Translations under genes and position numbers: made by a program | Origin: DATLLJ01 sp035537875 | GTDB lineage: Bacteria; Acidobacteriota; Vicinamibacteria; Vicinamibacterales; CAVVIG01 | Length of the DNA stretch: 64,000 nt | Assembly: GCA_035537875.1 (NCBI GenBank) | Contig: DATLLJ010000143.1 | Location: forward strand, 29,475 to 93,474 | Reading direction: 5' to 3' | In this document: piece after piece, positions 33,979 to 43,238 of the stretch | Layout of the letters: every line of letters begins with the position of its first letter | How positions within the stretch are numbered: the first letter of the stretch is position 1 | The notes under the pieces: model-generated | What the model saw: the letters and a program-made list of their open reading frames with translations, nothing else | Databases searched by the model: none | Told to the model about the DNA's origin: nothing

Positions 33979-36780
33979 CTATCGCGGAAGCGCCGCTGTC
34001 CAGTCGAGAACGACCGTGATGGGGGAGCTGGACTGCGAGGTCGGACCTGTCACCGCGCGGCGGTCGGCTGTGACGGCGGCGATGACCGACGCGATCGCGT
34101 TGTTCACGCCTGCCCCGCCGCCGCGACCAAATCCGGCAGCAATCGTTTCGAACTGAGGAATGAGAAACCGCTGACCGTCGGCCGTTGCCGCATAGGCATG
34201 GTACTGCCCTCCGGCATGGACGGTGCTCACGAAGACGGATTGGAACAGCACGCGCGGCACCTGCCGTTGAATCGTCGTACCGGTCACCTGAATATCCGAC
34301 GCCGTCATCGACCCCAACGAGACGAGGCTCATGAAATACAGTTCCCGTCCGTCTCGACGCCAGCGCGGAAAGAGCCCACCATTGACTGAGACCTGAATCC
34401 GGCCCGGGCCCTCTGGGAACGGCCTGATGTAGATCTCGCTCCGGCCGGTTTCGTTCGAGCTGTACGCGATCCATCTCCCGTCCGGTGACACCTGCGGGTT
34501 CCGCTCGTCGGCTCGTGACTGGACAATCGGAGTCGGCTTGCGGTCGCCGGCCGCTGTTCCGACGGTGATGCTCCAGATGTCCCCGCCGCCAGTCTTGGAG
34601 TCGGTGGTCCAGTAGACGAGCCGGTCGCCCGACCAGCTCATGGTCGCCGCGGGGCGCTCCATCTCGATCAGCAGCTCTTCGTCGCGCGTGTTGTCGGCCT
34701 GCTTGACGTACAACCCCCACTTGCCGTTCCGGCGTGACGAGAACGCGATACGTGTCCCATCGGGCGACCAGACCGGCGAGGAGTTGTCCTGTGCGGCGTC
34801 GAAGGTGAAGCGTGACGGCGTTGGGTTGCCGGTCTCGAAAATCCACACGTCGCCGCCATCGGGATCGTGTCGATGCACGGCGGCGCGCTTGCCGTCGGGC
34901 GACAGATCCGGCCCGGACCAGCCGCCCGGTGCCGCGGCCTGCTCACCGGTTCCGGTCCGGCCCACCCAACGTAGCGGCCGGTCCGCGACTCCCCCGACAG
35001 CGGGGGCCGAGGTGCCACCGGCCGCGCCGGCTCCGCGCAGATCGTTGCGGTACGCCAGGACACCGGTGTGCGAAGCCGAAAATGCAGCCGCGCCGTTTTC
35101 CGCATAGGGAACCCCGTCGGCCAGGCGAATCGCCTCGCCGCTCAACTCGAGGTCGCTCGAATCGAACGCCTGAGCGTACAGCGTCCCTTCGCGGTGGAAG
35201 AGCAGATATCCAGAGTCGACAAACACAGCGTTGGACTGCGATGCCACCAGGCGCGTTGCATCGGTCGAGTCGAGTGAGCCAGCATAGATGGCGGCATCGC
35301 CTCCCGTACCTGCCACGTACAGATAACGTTGGCCATCCGGCAGGAAGAACGGCTCCTGCGGATTCTGCGCTGCCGACTCCTGCGAAGTCTGGATCGGTGC
35401 CGGCTGTCCTCCAGCGGCCAGCACCCGCTGCAGACCCTTACTCGAGGCGAACAGGATCACCCCGTCGGCGTTCCAGGTTCCACCAAGCAGGTCGGGAGTC
35501 TCACAGATATTCTGGGGTGGTCCGCCCGCGGCCTCCACCTTCTTCAGTCGTCCGCCTGCGAAGAACGCAATCCAACGGCTGTCGGGCGACCAGAAGAGGC
35601 GCCCGGCCCCTTCCGTGCCCGCGAGCTTCTGCGACGCCGTCGAGTTGATTGGGCGCACGAACACCACGGTCGACCCGACATCGTTGGCCGAGTACGCGAT
35701 CATTTCGCCGTCCGGGGAGACGGCGACGGCCTCGGCGACGGGCATATCCGGCACTTCGACCAGGAACCGCGTGTCCTCGCGTGGGCCGCCGCTCTCCGGC
35801 GAGGTCAACGCAATCGCAGACATCGCAACCACAACGAGCGTGACGGCGGCGAGCGCGAGCCGGGCGATCTTCGCTCCCTGGCGCCGGACACCGCGGGGCG
35901 CCGACGCGCCGCTCTCCGCGCTTCCTCCGGCGATCCACTGCAATTCCCAGACAAGGTCCGTGGCGGTTTGCAAACGCTGCTCTGGATCCTTCGCCAGGCA
36001 GCGCTTCACGAGGAAATCGAGCGCGGGTGGCGTCGACGGTTGCGTCTTGGAGATCGGTTCGGGTGTCGCGGACACGATGGCGGCAATCAGGTGCGGTTGA
36101 CTCTTTCCTTCGAACGCTTTCCGGCCCGTCACCATCTCGTAGAGGACAGCGCCAAAGGCGAAGATGTCGGTCCGCGAGTCGGCCTCCTTGCCCTCGAGCT
36201 GCTCGGGCGACATGTACTGCATGGTGCCGAGCACCATGCCCGGAGCCGTCGTGTTCGGGCCGACCGCCGAGATGACGGCGCCAGATTCCGACGCCTTGGC
36301 CTGCTGCTTCAGCTTCGCCAGCCCGAAGTCGAGCAGCTTGGCGCCGCTGGCTGTCAGCATGATGTTGCCCGGCTTCAGGTCGCGATGGGTGACGCCCTGG
36401 CCGTGCGCCTTGTCCAACGCGTCGGCGACCGACGTGGCCACCTTCAACGCCTCATCGAGCGGCAGCGGACCACGACCCAGCCGAGCGGCGAGCGTCTCGC
36501 CCTCGAGGTACTCCATCACGAGGAAATCGGTATCGCCCTCGCAGCCGACGTCGTGCAGCGTGCAGATGTTCGGATGGTTCAGCGCGGCAATCGTCTGCGC
36601 TTCGCGCTCGAACCGGTGCTTGCGTTCGGGATCCTGCGAGAGGTGTGGAGGCAGGACCTTGATGGCGACGGTGCGGTTCAGGCGCGTGTCGGTCGCCTTG
36701 TAGACCTCGCCCATCCCGCCCGCACCCAGCGGGGCGATGATCTCGTACGGGCCAAGTCGTGTGCCAGAATCGAGCGCCAT
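33979..36780 (-). CDS. Receptor-like Ser/Thr kinase B (canonical) with PD40/TolB-like external domain
   Basis: The 933-residue protein has every catalytic motif: LGAGGMGEVY (18-27), Lys41, HRDLKPGN with HRD 132-134, DFG 151-153 and MSPEQLEGK. One transmembrane helix (about 305-328, IARLALAAVTLVVVAMSAIAL) precedes a propeller with repeats such as LFWSPDSRWIAFFAGG, SPDGKRAAVHRHD and FDAAQDNSSPVWSPDG. It ends in ITVVLDWTAALPR. It is downstream of pseudokinase B' by 53 bases, the reverse order to pairs A and C. The sequence is most like kinase A. Heptamer repeats lie before its start codon. Target and ligand are unknown. Confidence 0.91.
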   Translation of the reverse strand: MALDSGTRLGPYEIIAPLGAGGMGEVYKATDTRLNRTVAIKVLPPHLSQDPERKHRFEREAQTIAALNHPNICTLHDVGCEGDTDFLVMEYLEGETLAARLGRGPLPLDEALKVATSVADALDKAHGQGVTHRDLKPGNIMLTASGAKLLDFGLAKLKQQAKASESGAVISAVGPNTTAPGMVLGTMQYMSPEQLEGKEADSRTDIFAFGAVLYEMVTGRKAFEGKSQPHLIAAIVSATPEPISKTQPSTPPALDFLVKRCLAKDPEQRLQTATDLVWELQWIAGGSAESGASAPRGVRRQGAKIARLALAAVTLVVVAMSAIALTSPESGGPREDTRFLVEVPDMPVAEAVAVSPDGEMIAYSANDVGSTVVFVRPINSTASQKLAGTEGAGRLFWSPDSRWIAFFAGGRLKKVEAAGGPPQNICETPDLLGGTWNADGVILFASSKGLQRVLAAGGQPAPIQTSQESAAQNPQEPFFLPDGQRYLYVAGTGGDAAIYAGSLDSTDATRLVASQSNAVFVDSGYLLFHREGTLYAQAFDSSDLELSGEAIRLADGVPYAENGAAAFSASHTGVLAYRNDLRGAGAAGGTSAPAVGGVADRPLRWVGRTGTGEQAAAPGGWSGPDLSPDGKRAAVHRHDPDGGDVWIFETGNPTPSRFTFDAAQDNSSPVWSPDGTRIAFSSRRNGKWGLYVKQADNTRDEELLIEMERPAATMSWSGDRLVYWTTDSKTGGGDIWSITVGTAAGDRKPTPIVQSRADERNPQVSPDGRWIAYSSNETGRSEIYIRPFPEGPGRIQVSVNGGLFPRWRRDGRELYFMSLVSLGSMTASDIQVTGTTIQRQVPRVLFQSVFVSTVHAGGQYHAYAATADGQRFLIPQFETIAAGFGRGGGAGVNNAIASVIAAVTADRRAVTGPTSQSSSPITVVLDWTAALPR

Positions 36781-36790
36781 GATTCCTACG

Positions 36791-36832
36791 CCCTCAAGCC
36801 TTGAGCCTTAAACCCTGAGCCCTGAGCCCTGG
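36791..36832. repeat. Heptamer repeat tract 5, between pseudokinase B' and kinase B
   Basis: Six units: CCCTCAA, GCCTTGA, GCCTTAA, ACCCTGA, GCCCTGA, GCCCTGG. The tract is between two genes of the same strand, touching the stop codon of the first one. Confidence 0.8.
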
Positions 36833-36833
36833 G

Positions 36834-39635
36834 TCACTGTGACGCCTCCACCATCCGCGGCCAGTTGAGGACGACGGTGATCGCCCCGCCGGCTGGTGAG
36901 GCCGCGGCGCCCACATCCGCGATGCTGGCGATCGTCTCCGCGACTCCCGTCACGACGTTCGCCGCGCCGCCGGGCTGCGACATCAGGAAACGTTGACCGT
37001 CCGCCGTGACGGCAAACCGGTTGTAGGGGGCGTGCAGGTTCAGCGCGGTTGACGGGTTGCCGCCGAGCGCGAACAAGGCCTGCGGGACCCCCGCCTCGGG
37101 CGCGGATCCTGTCACGCGGATCTCGACCATCCACAGGTTTGGCTGCTGAGCGAAATACAGCTCCCTTCCCGCGCGGCCCCAGCGCGGAAACTGTCCGCCG
37201 TCGGTGGACACCTGCCACTTGCCGGGTCCTTCCGGGAACGGCTTCAGGTAGATCTCGGCGCGGCCGGTCTCGTTCGACTGGTAGGCGAGCCACTTTCCGT
37301 CTGGCGAGACCTGCCCGAATGCCTCGTTGAATTCGGACTGCAGGAGGGGAATCGGTTTCCTGTCTCCGGTCACGGCAACGGCCCAGACGTCAGAATTGGC
37401 GCCCACAAACTGCATGAAGACGATCAGCTGTCCGTCAGGCGACCAGCTGTTGGGCGCCTTGGGTGCGTCCGATTCGACGATCAATTCCTCGCTGCCCGTT
37501 CCATCGGCGCTCTTTACGTACAACCCCCATTTGTTGTCGCGCCGCGAGGCGAAGACAATCTGTTTTCCGTCGGGCGACCAGAGGGGCGACGAGTTGTCCT
37601 GTGTCGTGTCGAAGGTCAGCCGCTGCATTCTCCCTTGGGTCAGGTCGAAGGACCAGTTGTCACCGCCGAGCCCTTCGTGTCGATGGACGGCGAACCGCTT
37701 CCCATCCGGGGAAAGGTCCAACCCGGCGTAGGTGCCTGGAGATCCCAGTTGACCGACGCGCGCGCCGCTGCGGTCGATCCAGACGATCGCCCGCTGATCG
37801 CCGGCTGCAGCGGCCTGCTCCGTCGAGTTCGCGCCGCTGCGATGGATCAACACGCCGGTCTGAGACACCGCGAAGATGGCGTTCCTGGTGAGGCTGGACG
37901 CCGCTCCGGCAGGCGCGCCGGGCGTGCCCGCGCCGTAAAGGGGCACTCCGTCCGCAACACGAATCGCTTCGCCTGACAGCGTCAGCGAGTCGGCGTCGAA
38001 CGCCTGGGCGAACACCGCGTTGCCGCGGTTGAACAGCAGGTAGCCCGGCGCCGCATAGACCGCCCGGGAGTCAGACGGGAACAGACGCGTCCGCTCCTTG
38101 GAATCGAGTGAGCCCACGAAAATCGCGCTCTCACCTGCCTGAGACGACACGGCAAGAAAGATGTAACGGCGCCCATCCGGCAGGAAGTCGGGCGCCATGT
38201 GCTCGCTCTCCTGACGCGACGCGTCCAACTCGGTGATCGGCGTTGGTTGCCCGCCGGCGGCGAGCACGCGCTGGATCAGACCGGCTCCGGAAAACAGGAT
38301 CACGCCATCGCGGTTCCATGTGCCACCGGCGAAGGGGAGAGGCACCTCGGAAATCGTCTGGGAAGGGCCACCGCTAACGTCGGCTTTTCTGAGCCTCTGC
38401 ATGCCATCGATGTAAGCGAAGGACCGGCTGTCCGGGGACCAGAACGGCTGGATGACCAGCTCTTCACGAGCGAGCACCTGCGAAGTCACCGAATTGAGCG
38501 TGATGCCGTCGATGCCGGCGTTGGCCAGCCCGCCGCCCTTGCTCCCAACAATCCAGCGGCCATCGGGAGAAATCGTAATCGGCACGCCCGGAACGGCGCC
38601 GACGCTGGTGACCACGAAGCGGGCGCTGCGCGGTTCCGGCCGAGCACCGAATCGCGACAGCACCGTGGGCGTCAAACCCAACGCCATGACCGAGGCGACC
38701 GCGAGCCCCGCGTAGACCGCCCGATCCTGTCGCTGCCGTCGCGCAGCGACGGGCACTGGGAGGCCAACCTGCGTGCCGCCCTCCGCCACCCACTGCAGCT
38801 GCACCAGCAAATCCCACGCGGTCTGCAGCCGCTGCTTCGGATCCTTCTGCAGGCACCGCCGGATCACATGGTCCAGCGCCGCCGGCACCATCGGCTCCAC
38901 TTTCGACGCGGGCTCGGGGTCGACCGTCTGCACCGCCGCGATCAGCAGCGCGAGCGTCTGCTCCTGGAACGCCGGCCGGCCGGTGACCATCTCGTAGAGG
39001 ATCGCGCCGAAGGCAAAAATGTCGCTCCGCGCATCGGCCGCACCGCCCGCGAACTGCTCCGGCGCCAGATACGGCGCCGCCACGGCCGGCACTGTCGACA
39101 GCGACGCCACCGACGTCCGCGTCGTCGCCAGCGTCGCCGCCCCCGCCAGCTGCGACTCCTCTTGCGCCTTCGCGAGCCCGAAATCGAGCAGCTTCGGCCC
39201 GTTGGCCGTCAGCATCACGACCGACGGGGTCAGGCCCCCGTGGACGATGCCCTTCCGATGTGCCTTGTCGAGCGAGTCGGCGATCGCGATGCCGATCGGT
39301 AGCGCGTCCTGAAGCTCCAGCGGACCCTTTGCAAGCCGCGCAGCGAGCGTCTCCCCTTCGACGTATTCGCTTACGATGAAATCGGTCGCCGGATCGTGAT
39401 GGCCAACGTCGACCAGCGAGCAGATGTTCGGGTGGTTCAGCGACGAGATCGTTCGCGAGTCGCGCTCGAGACGATCTTTCATGTCCGGTCGCTCGGAAAA
39501 CTCGGGCGGCAGGACTTTCAGCGCGACGACCCGATTGCGGCGCGTGTCGGTGGCCTTGTAGACGTCGGACGTCCCGCCGCCGAGGGGGGCGAGGATTTCG
39601 TACGAGCCGAGCCGTGAACCCGGTTCAAGAGCCAT
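36834..39635 (-). CDS. Pseudokinase B': receptor-like kinase with HGG motif and PD40/TolB-like propeller
   Basis: The 933-residue protein matches pseudokinases A' and C'. The kinase-fold domain has HGG at 132-134 (IVHGGLTPSVVML), Asp59 in place of the alpha-C Glu, a shortened glycine loop (LGGGTSDVY) and retained Lys40 and DFG. The transmembrane helix lies at about 315-338 (RAVYAGLAVASVMALGLTPTV). External blades include QPFWSPDSRSFAYIDG, LFSGAGLIQRVLAAGGQPTP, FLPDGRRYIFLAVS and SPDGKRFAVHRHEG, of the same type as the other pseudokinases, not the active kinases. It ends ITVVLNWPRMVEASQ. It is the first gene of its pair, and its upstream region shares a 38-base block with the region before kinase A. 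Confidence 0.87.
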   Translation of the reverse strand: MALEPGSRLGSYEILAPLGGGTSDVYKATDTRRNRVVALKVLPPEFSERPDMKDRLERDSRTISSLNHPNICSLVDVGHHDPATDFIVSEYVEGETLAARLAKGPLELQDALPIGIAIADSLDKAHRKGIVHGGLTPSVVMLTANGPKLLDFGLAKAQEESQLAGAATLATTRTSVASLSTVPAVAAPYLAPEQFAGGAADARSDIFAFGAILYEMVTGRPAFQEQTLALLIAAVQTVDPEPASKVEPMVPAALDHVIRRCLQKDPKQRLQTAWDLLVQLQWVAEGGTQVGLPVPVAARRQRQDRAVYAGLAVASVMALGLTPTVLSRFGARPEPRSARFVVTSVGAVPGVPITISPDGRWIVGSKGGGLANAGIDGITLNSVTSQVLAREELVIQPFWSPDSRSFAYIDGMQRLRKADVSGGPSQTISEVPLPFAGGTWNRDGVILFSGAGLIQRVLAAGGQPTPITELDASRQESEHMAPDFLPDGRRYIFLAVSSQAGESAIFVGSLDSKERTRLFPSDSRAVYAAPGYLLFNRGNAVFAQAFDADSLTLSGEAIRVADGVPLYGAGTPGAPAGAASSLTRNAIFAVSQTGVLIHRSGANSTEQAAAAGDQRAIVWIDRSGARVGQLGSPGTYAGLDLSPDGKRFAVHRHEGLGGDNWSFDLTQGRMQRLTFDTTQDNSSPLWSPDGKQIVFASRRDNKWGLYVKSADGTGSEELIVESDAPKAPNSWSPDGQLIVFMQFVGANSDVWAVAVTGDRKPIPLLQSEFNEAFGQVSPDGKWLAYQSNETGRAEIYLKPFPEGPGKWQVSTDGGQFPRWGRAGRELYFAQQPNLWMVEIRVTGSAPEAGVPQALFALGGNPSTALNLHAPYNRFAVTADGQRFLMSQPGGAANVVTGVAETIASIADVGAAASPAGGAITVVLNWPRMVEASQ

Positions 39636-39658
39636 TTCTGAGTATCCTGGTGGAGCAA

Positions 39659-39696
39659 ATCATACCCCCTGAGACCCAAGCTCGAGCGGCAAAATC
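39659..39696 (-). promoter_or_regulatory. Conserved upstream element, kinase pair B
   Basis: This 38-base block is 29/38 identical (no gaps) to 50347-50384, and lies 24 bases before the start codon versus 22 in the other locus. Conserved parts on the coding strand are GATTTTGCCG, GAGCTT and GGGGGTATGAT; TATGAT resembles a -10 box. Confidence 0.6.
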
Positions 39697-39782
39697 GCGC
39701 GTCGCTGAGGGACGGCCGGACACGGTTCGTGGCCACTCGCGGTGGGCTCGGTGGCCACCGATCGGTCCACGATGCCACCGCG

Positions 39783-40202
39783 TCAGGCGTCCAACGGAAG
39801 CAGGCGGAACGGCTTGCCGCCGGTCCCTCGCAGCGCCCGGAAATGGCGTTCGTCGGTGCACAGAAGATCCAACGTCCGGTGACGGTTCGCCAGAACCACA
39901 ACCGACGCGTCCGCCAGCCCGATACGAAGGTCGGCGTACCGCTCCATGATTCGTCGGGAATGCCCTACGTCCTCGGACGAAAACGGTTCGATCTGATATG
40001 CACCGCGCGTGACCTCCTCGAGGAGAGCCATCTGTGCCTCATGACCCACCCGGCTGGCAATCAGGTAGTCCAGCTCCGCCAGCACAAAGGGCGACACCAC
40101 ACGTGGCGGTCTGGCGGCCACCAGCGCGGCGACGGCGCGCCCGTGCAGCCTTTCGTTGGCATCGAGCGCCGCGTAGAGTCCCCCCGTGTCCAGCACAATC
40201 AC
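39783..40202 (-). CDS. vapC: PIN-domain toxin (VapC type)
   Basis: The 139-residue protein begins MIVLDTGGLYAALD with the first PIN Asp, then SPFVLAELDYLI with the conserved Glu, LADASVVVLANRH, and LCTDERHFRAL with the closing acidic residues. It should be a Mg-dependent ribonuclease that blocks translation by cutting tRNA or rRNA. The start overlaps the RHH antitoxin by 4 bases. The stop is 87 bases from the conserved element before pseudokinase B'. A second VapBC module follows upstream. Confidence 0.9.
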   Translation of the reverse strand: MIVLDTGGLYAALDANERLHGRAVAALVAARPPRVVSPFVLAELDYLIASRVGHEAQMALLEEVTRGAYQIEPFSSEDVGHSRRIMERYADLRIGLADASVVVLANRHRTLDLLCTDERHFRALRGTGGKPFRLLPLDA

Positions 40203-40420
40203 CGGCGGCCGAAGCCCTTCAGCGCGCGGTCGACGTCCTCGGCAATCGAAGGCCCCTTCGATCGGAACAACGGCAGCCTCGGGGCCGGCGTTTCCGTCTC
40301 ACCTGCGAGTCGCGTCACCGCCTCGCGGAGCAGCTCCGCCTCGCTGCAGCGGCGCTGCCGCGCCAGGCTTCTCAACGCCCGCTTGAGTCCAGCCGGGAGA
40401 TACACGGAGGTCTTCATCAT
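40199..40420 (-). CDS. vapB: Ribbon-helix-helix antitoxin (VapB/CopG type)
   Basis: The 73-residue protein begins MMKTSVYLPAGLKRALRSLA, a ribbon-helix-helix motif with a strand (KTSVYLP) and two helices, followed by RRCSEAELLREAVTRLAG. The C-terminal tail (RLPLFRSKGPSIAEDVDRALKGFG) would bind the toxin. The first Met may be at 40417 instead. It directly overlaps the toxin and should repress the shared promoter. AT-rich TATA-like sequences (TATGGTATAGG) lie just upstream. Confidence 0.86.
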   Translation of the reverse strand: MMKTSVYLPAGLKRALRSLARQRRCSEAELLREAVTRLAGETETPAPRLPLFRSKGPSIAEDVDRALKGFGRR

Positions 40421-40511
40421 ACCCTACCTATACCATACGTTATGCCACCGTGATGGAGTCATGGAGCCCGCCTTTGCTGTGCGACATCGAGGACCGGGCG
40501 ATCCGCGGAAT

Positions 40512-40634
40512 GTCCGTGGTCCCTAGCCCGTCCCTTGTCCAGGGTCCTCCGTCCGCTGCGACTCAGAGCTGGCGCACCAGGGACGAAGGACCCAGGACCG
40601 GACCCGGAACCGAGGCCCAGGAACCAGGGACGAT
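40512..40634. repeat. Heptamer repeat tract 6, between the two VapBC modules
   Basis: One side has pyrimidine units (GTCCCTA, GCCCGTC, CCTTGTC, CTCCGTC) at about 40512-40553. The other has purine-rich units (AGGGACG, AAGGACC, CAGGACC, GAACCGA, GGCCCAG, GAACCAG) at about 40578-40634. The halves are roughly complementary, and the rest of this 237-base gap shows no gene. Confidence 0.7.
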
Positions 40635-40657
40635 TCGCTACACGGAGTCCGAAAACG

Positions 40658-41095
40658 CTAACTTCCCAGCAGCGGATTCCCGGTCCGAAGCTGCGGAAAG
40701 CGGCTGAAATCGCGATCGGCCGTCAGCAGCCTCGTGACGCCGTGGCGGAGGCAGAGCGCGGCGACGCGCGCGTCGTGGAGCGCCGGGCCCCGCACCTTCG
40801 CTTTCCTGACAAGGGGCCGAAGCGTGTCGAAAAACGCGTCGCCCTCGCTCAGGAGGTGGACCGACGGCGCCTCGAACCACCGCTCGACCTGAATCAGCGC
40901 ATCATCGATCGGACTCGGAGGATTGTAGATTCGCGGGTGCGTGACGATGGCGAGAAATTCCCAGATGCAGGGCCAGGGGATGGCCCAGGCCGAGTGACCT
41001 TGCGCGAGCTCGGTCACCGCCCGCAGCGCCGGCTCGTGCCACGCTGAATCGCGCCGGTGCGCGTACACGAGGATATTCGTGTCGAGGGCGACCAT
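40658..41095 (-). CDS. PIN-domain toxin of a second VapBC module
   Basis: The 145-residue protein starts MVALDTNILVYAHRRDS, with the first PIN Asp, then WAIPWPCIWEFLAIVTHP with a Glu in the expected helix, LHDARVAALCLRHG and LLTADRDFSRFPQL, giving the four acidic residues. Among PIN families it is closest to the type with 'YAH' and 'LTADRDF'. The start at 41095 was chosen since the longer form would cross the antitoxin stop. It follows the RHH antitoxin by 4 bases. Confidence 0.87.
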   Translation of the reverse strand: MVALDTNILVYAHRRDSAWHEPALRAVTELAQGHSAWAIPWPCIWEFLAIVTHPRIYNPPSPIDDALIQVERWFEAPSVHLLSEGDAFFDTLRPLVRKAKVRGPALHDARVAALCLRHGVTRLLTADRDFSRFPQLRTGNPLLGS

Positions 41096-41099
41096 CGAT

Positions 41100-41339
41100 T
41101 CAACCGATCTTGTAAACCAGATCGCGAATCCGTTCCCAATCGCCTTCGGGGATACCCGGCTGCAGCCCCTTTCCACCGACCGTATGGGGCCGGTACACGA
41201 AGCGCTTGGAGGCGTCCGGCGCGGCGAGCTGACGCCGAAGGGCGTCTTCGACGATCTCCTTCAGCGTCCTGCGCTCCCGGCGCGCCTGGCTCTTGGCTCG
41301 GGTCAGGAGGTCGTCAGCAATATCGATGGTCGTCTTCAT
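41100..41339 (-). CDS. Ribbon-helix-helix antitoxin of the second VapBC module
   Basis: The 79-residue protein starts MKTTIDIADDLLTRAKSQAR, a strand plus helix pattern of VapB-type antitoxins, and continues RRTLKEIVEDALRRQLAAPD. The C-terminus (GIPEGDWERIRDLVYKIG) would contact the PIN toxin. The start at 41339 was selected over an upstream ATG because it overlaps a palindrome. The gene is followed 4 bases later by its toxin. Confidence 0.85.
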   Translation of the reverse strand: MKTTIDIADDLLTRAKSQARRERRTLKEIVEDALRRQLAAPDASKRFVYRPHTVGGKGLQPGIPEGDWERIRDLVYKIG

Positions 41340-41353
41340 ATGGGTCACCATAT
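41338..41353. promoter_or_regulatory. Palindromic operator candidate of the VapBC module
   Basis: A perfect 6-bp inverted repeat with a 4-base spacer (ATATGG GTCA CCATAT) overlaps the start codon of the antitoxin, where an RHH dimer pair could bind and repress. Confidence 0.6.
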
Positions 41354-41470
41354 CAACTGGGATGGGCGAGTGTCAACGGGGCTCAGACTTGAGGCTCAGG
41401 ACGTCCTGATCGAAGACTCTCAGAGCTGGATCTGAATCCGGCTCTGGAAGGTGCGGTATGTTGTTGACCC

Positions 41471-41496
41471 AAACGGCGGCCGGACGGCCGCCGTTT
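41471..41496. terminator. Terminator after the MBL hydrolase gene
   Basis: A 12-bp stem (AAACGGCGGCCG / CGGCCGCCGTTT) with a 2-base loop lies past the stop of the minus-strand hydrolase. The AAA/TTT ends are suitable for both strands. Confidence 0.7.
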
Positions 41497-41517
41497 GATC
41501 ATACCGACCGAGCTCGC

Positions 41518-42999
41518 TTATCGTCCCACAGCTTTCCAGAGCTCGGCCTTCGTCTGGGGCTCAGCGGAGGTGTGCACGTTGATGTAGCGATCGAAGTCCA
41601 ACAGCTTGATCCGTTCGAGAACCGGAACCAGGGCCTTGACGTGATCGTTGCCCGGCTGTCCCGGAGCAGGCAGCGAGAAGTCCCCTTGGAACAGGACCTT
41701 CTCCTTCGGGATGTACGCCACCATCAAGCCGTTCGAGTGCGGAACGGGCGAGACGTGGTACATCTCGACGATCCGCGTGCCATCCGTGTAAACCTTTTTC
41801 TCCGCCACGCCCTCGATCGTGGCCTTCTTCGGATTCTTGGCCAGAGTGTCGTTCAGCAGCGTGCGCGGGGTGTTGAGCGCCCTGTCGAAGAACGCCACGT
41901 TGTTCTGCTGCGTGACGATGGTCGCCCCCTCGGCGACCAGCGCCGGCAGCCCGCCCGTGTGGTCCGAGTGCGGATGCGTGTTCATGACGTAGCGAATCGG
42001 CTTGTTGGGAATCAGCTTCTTCGCTTCGGCGATGTACGCGAGCCCACGCGCCTCGGACTGTCCGGCCTCGAGCATCATGATGTGGTCTCGGAACTCCACG
42101 ATCAGCGAATCGTAGCTGCCGGGCCCGGTCGTGAGCCTGTACAGTCCGTCGCCAAGCTTTTCGTTGGTCACGGTCAGCGCGGGTGGTGCGCCACCGGGAC
42201 CGCCCGCACCGCCGCCAGGACCCGCAGCCGGCTTGGGAGCGGGTACGAGCGCGGCGACATCGGGAGGATTCAGCCTCGCGCTGGCCACGTCGACCTCGAA
42301 GAACGGCCACCCGCCGCGCGTCTGCACGATTTTCGCCGGCGCCATCGCGCCGCCGAAATCCTTCCACCCCGAGTACGTGACGAGGATCTGCATGTCGCCC
42401 ATGATGTTTTCACCCAGCCACGTCTCGACGCGCTCGACGAGGTTCTTGTCGTTCACGTAGCCGTTCACGACGTAGTTCTTGCCCGACGGCGCCGTCACCT
42501 TGGGGCTCCAGGTGAGGACGGTGTAGTTCCTGCCGTCGACGCTGCGGCGGCTCGCCGTGGCGCTGCTGGCCTCGGCCCCTTTCAGAAAGCCCCACGGCGT
42601 GATGTAGAACTCCAGCGAGGCGCCCCAGGGCTGCGAGACGTCCGCTTGCTGCGGCGTCACCTGCTGGAAGAACGTTCCGGGCGTTAGGGTGGTCGAGCCG
42701 CCGGGCCCGATGTTGTTCGTGCCCCCGGTGTGGCGCGATGCCGGCGCGGTGAGATCGATCACGCGGACGTAGTTGCTGATCGGCCGCATCGGATCGTGCG
42801 TTCCTTGACACATCATCGCGGCGGCATTGGCGCCGCACTGCTGGAACGCCACATCCTTGGCCGACCCGGAATAGGTGATGGATGTGGGGTCGCCCAGGGC
42901 CTTTTTCGCGCTGGCGATGACGGTCTTCGCGTCCTGCGCCCACGCGCTCCCGCCGAGGCCCGCGAAGCAGAGTGTGACTAACGTCAGTTTCTTCAACAC
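41518..42999 (-). CDS. Secreted metallo-beta-lactamase-fold hydrolase
   Basis: The 493-residue protein has a signal peptide (LKKLTLVTLCFAGLGGSAWA then Q), a beta-rich N-terminal region (about residues 25-270) of unknown family ending in a Pro/Gly/Ala linker, and a metallo-beta-lactamase domain with NTHPHSDHTGGLPALV (HxHxDH), LFQGDFSLPAPGQPGN and a terminal His (INVHTS). It would hydrolyse an ester-, amide- or phosphate-type substrate outside the cytoplasm, with one or two zinc ions. The start at 42999 (GTG, after AAAGGAGGA) gives a good signal; the longer form is less credible. It is monocistronic, ending at a hairpin. Confidence 0.83.
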   Translation of the reverse strand: MLKKLTLVTLCFAGLGGSAWAQDAKTVIASAKKALGDPTSITYSGSAKDVAFQQCGANAAAMMCQGTHDPMRPISNYVRVIDLTAPASRHTGGTNNIGPGGSTTLTPGTFFQQVTPQQADVSQPWGASLEFYITPWGFLKGAEASSATASRRSVDGRNYTVLTWSPKVTAPSGKNYVVNGYVNDKNLVERVETWLGENIMGDMQILVTYSGWKDFGGAMAPAKIVQTRGGWPFFEVDVASARLNPPDVAALVPAPKPAAGPGGGAGGPGGAPPALTVTNEKLGDGLYRLTTGPGSYDSLIVEFRDHIMMLEAGQSEARGLAYIAEAKKLIPNKPIRYVMNTHPHSDHTGGLPALVAEGATIVTQQNNVAFFDRALNTPRTLLNDTLAKNPKKATIEGVAEKKVYTDGTRIVEMYHVSPVPHSNGLMVAYIPKEKVLFQGDFSLPAPGQPGNDHVKALVPVLERIKLLDFDRYINVHTSAEPQTKAELWKAVGR

Positions 43000-43043
43000 A
43001 ACGACTCCTCCTTTACGGCGAGACACAGAGAATGCGGATGAGG

Positions 43044-43072
43044 ATTGTACTGTGAGGCGCGCGGGCCGTCGA
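43044..43072 (-). promoter_or_regulatory. Probable promoter of the MBL hydrolase
   Basis: On the minus strand TCGACG, a 17-base spacer and TACAAT lie about 45 bases before the GTG start. The -35 matches 4 of 6 consensus bases and the -10 5 of 6. Confidence 0.45.
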
Positions 43073-43238
43073 ACCCGTAGTCGAAGCGCCCCAGAGAAAG
43101 GCACGCATCACGGCACGCGCCAGAGTTTACCGGAAGATCCCTGTTCGCTCCCCCCGCGGGCGGATGAATTCCAGGCTTACGGCAGGCGTACGCGGCGAAG
43201 GTCGTTGTGCGGTTGTGCTGGCTCGGCCGGAGTGCGCG

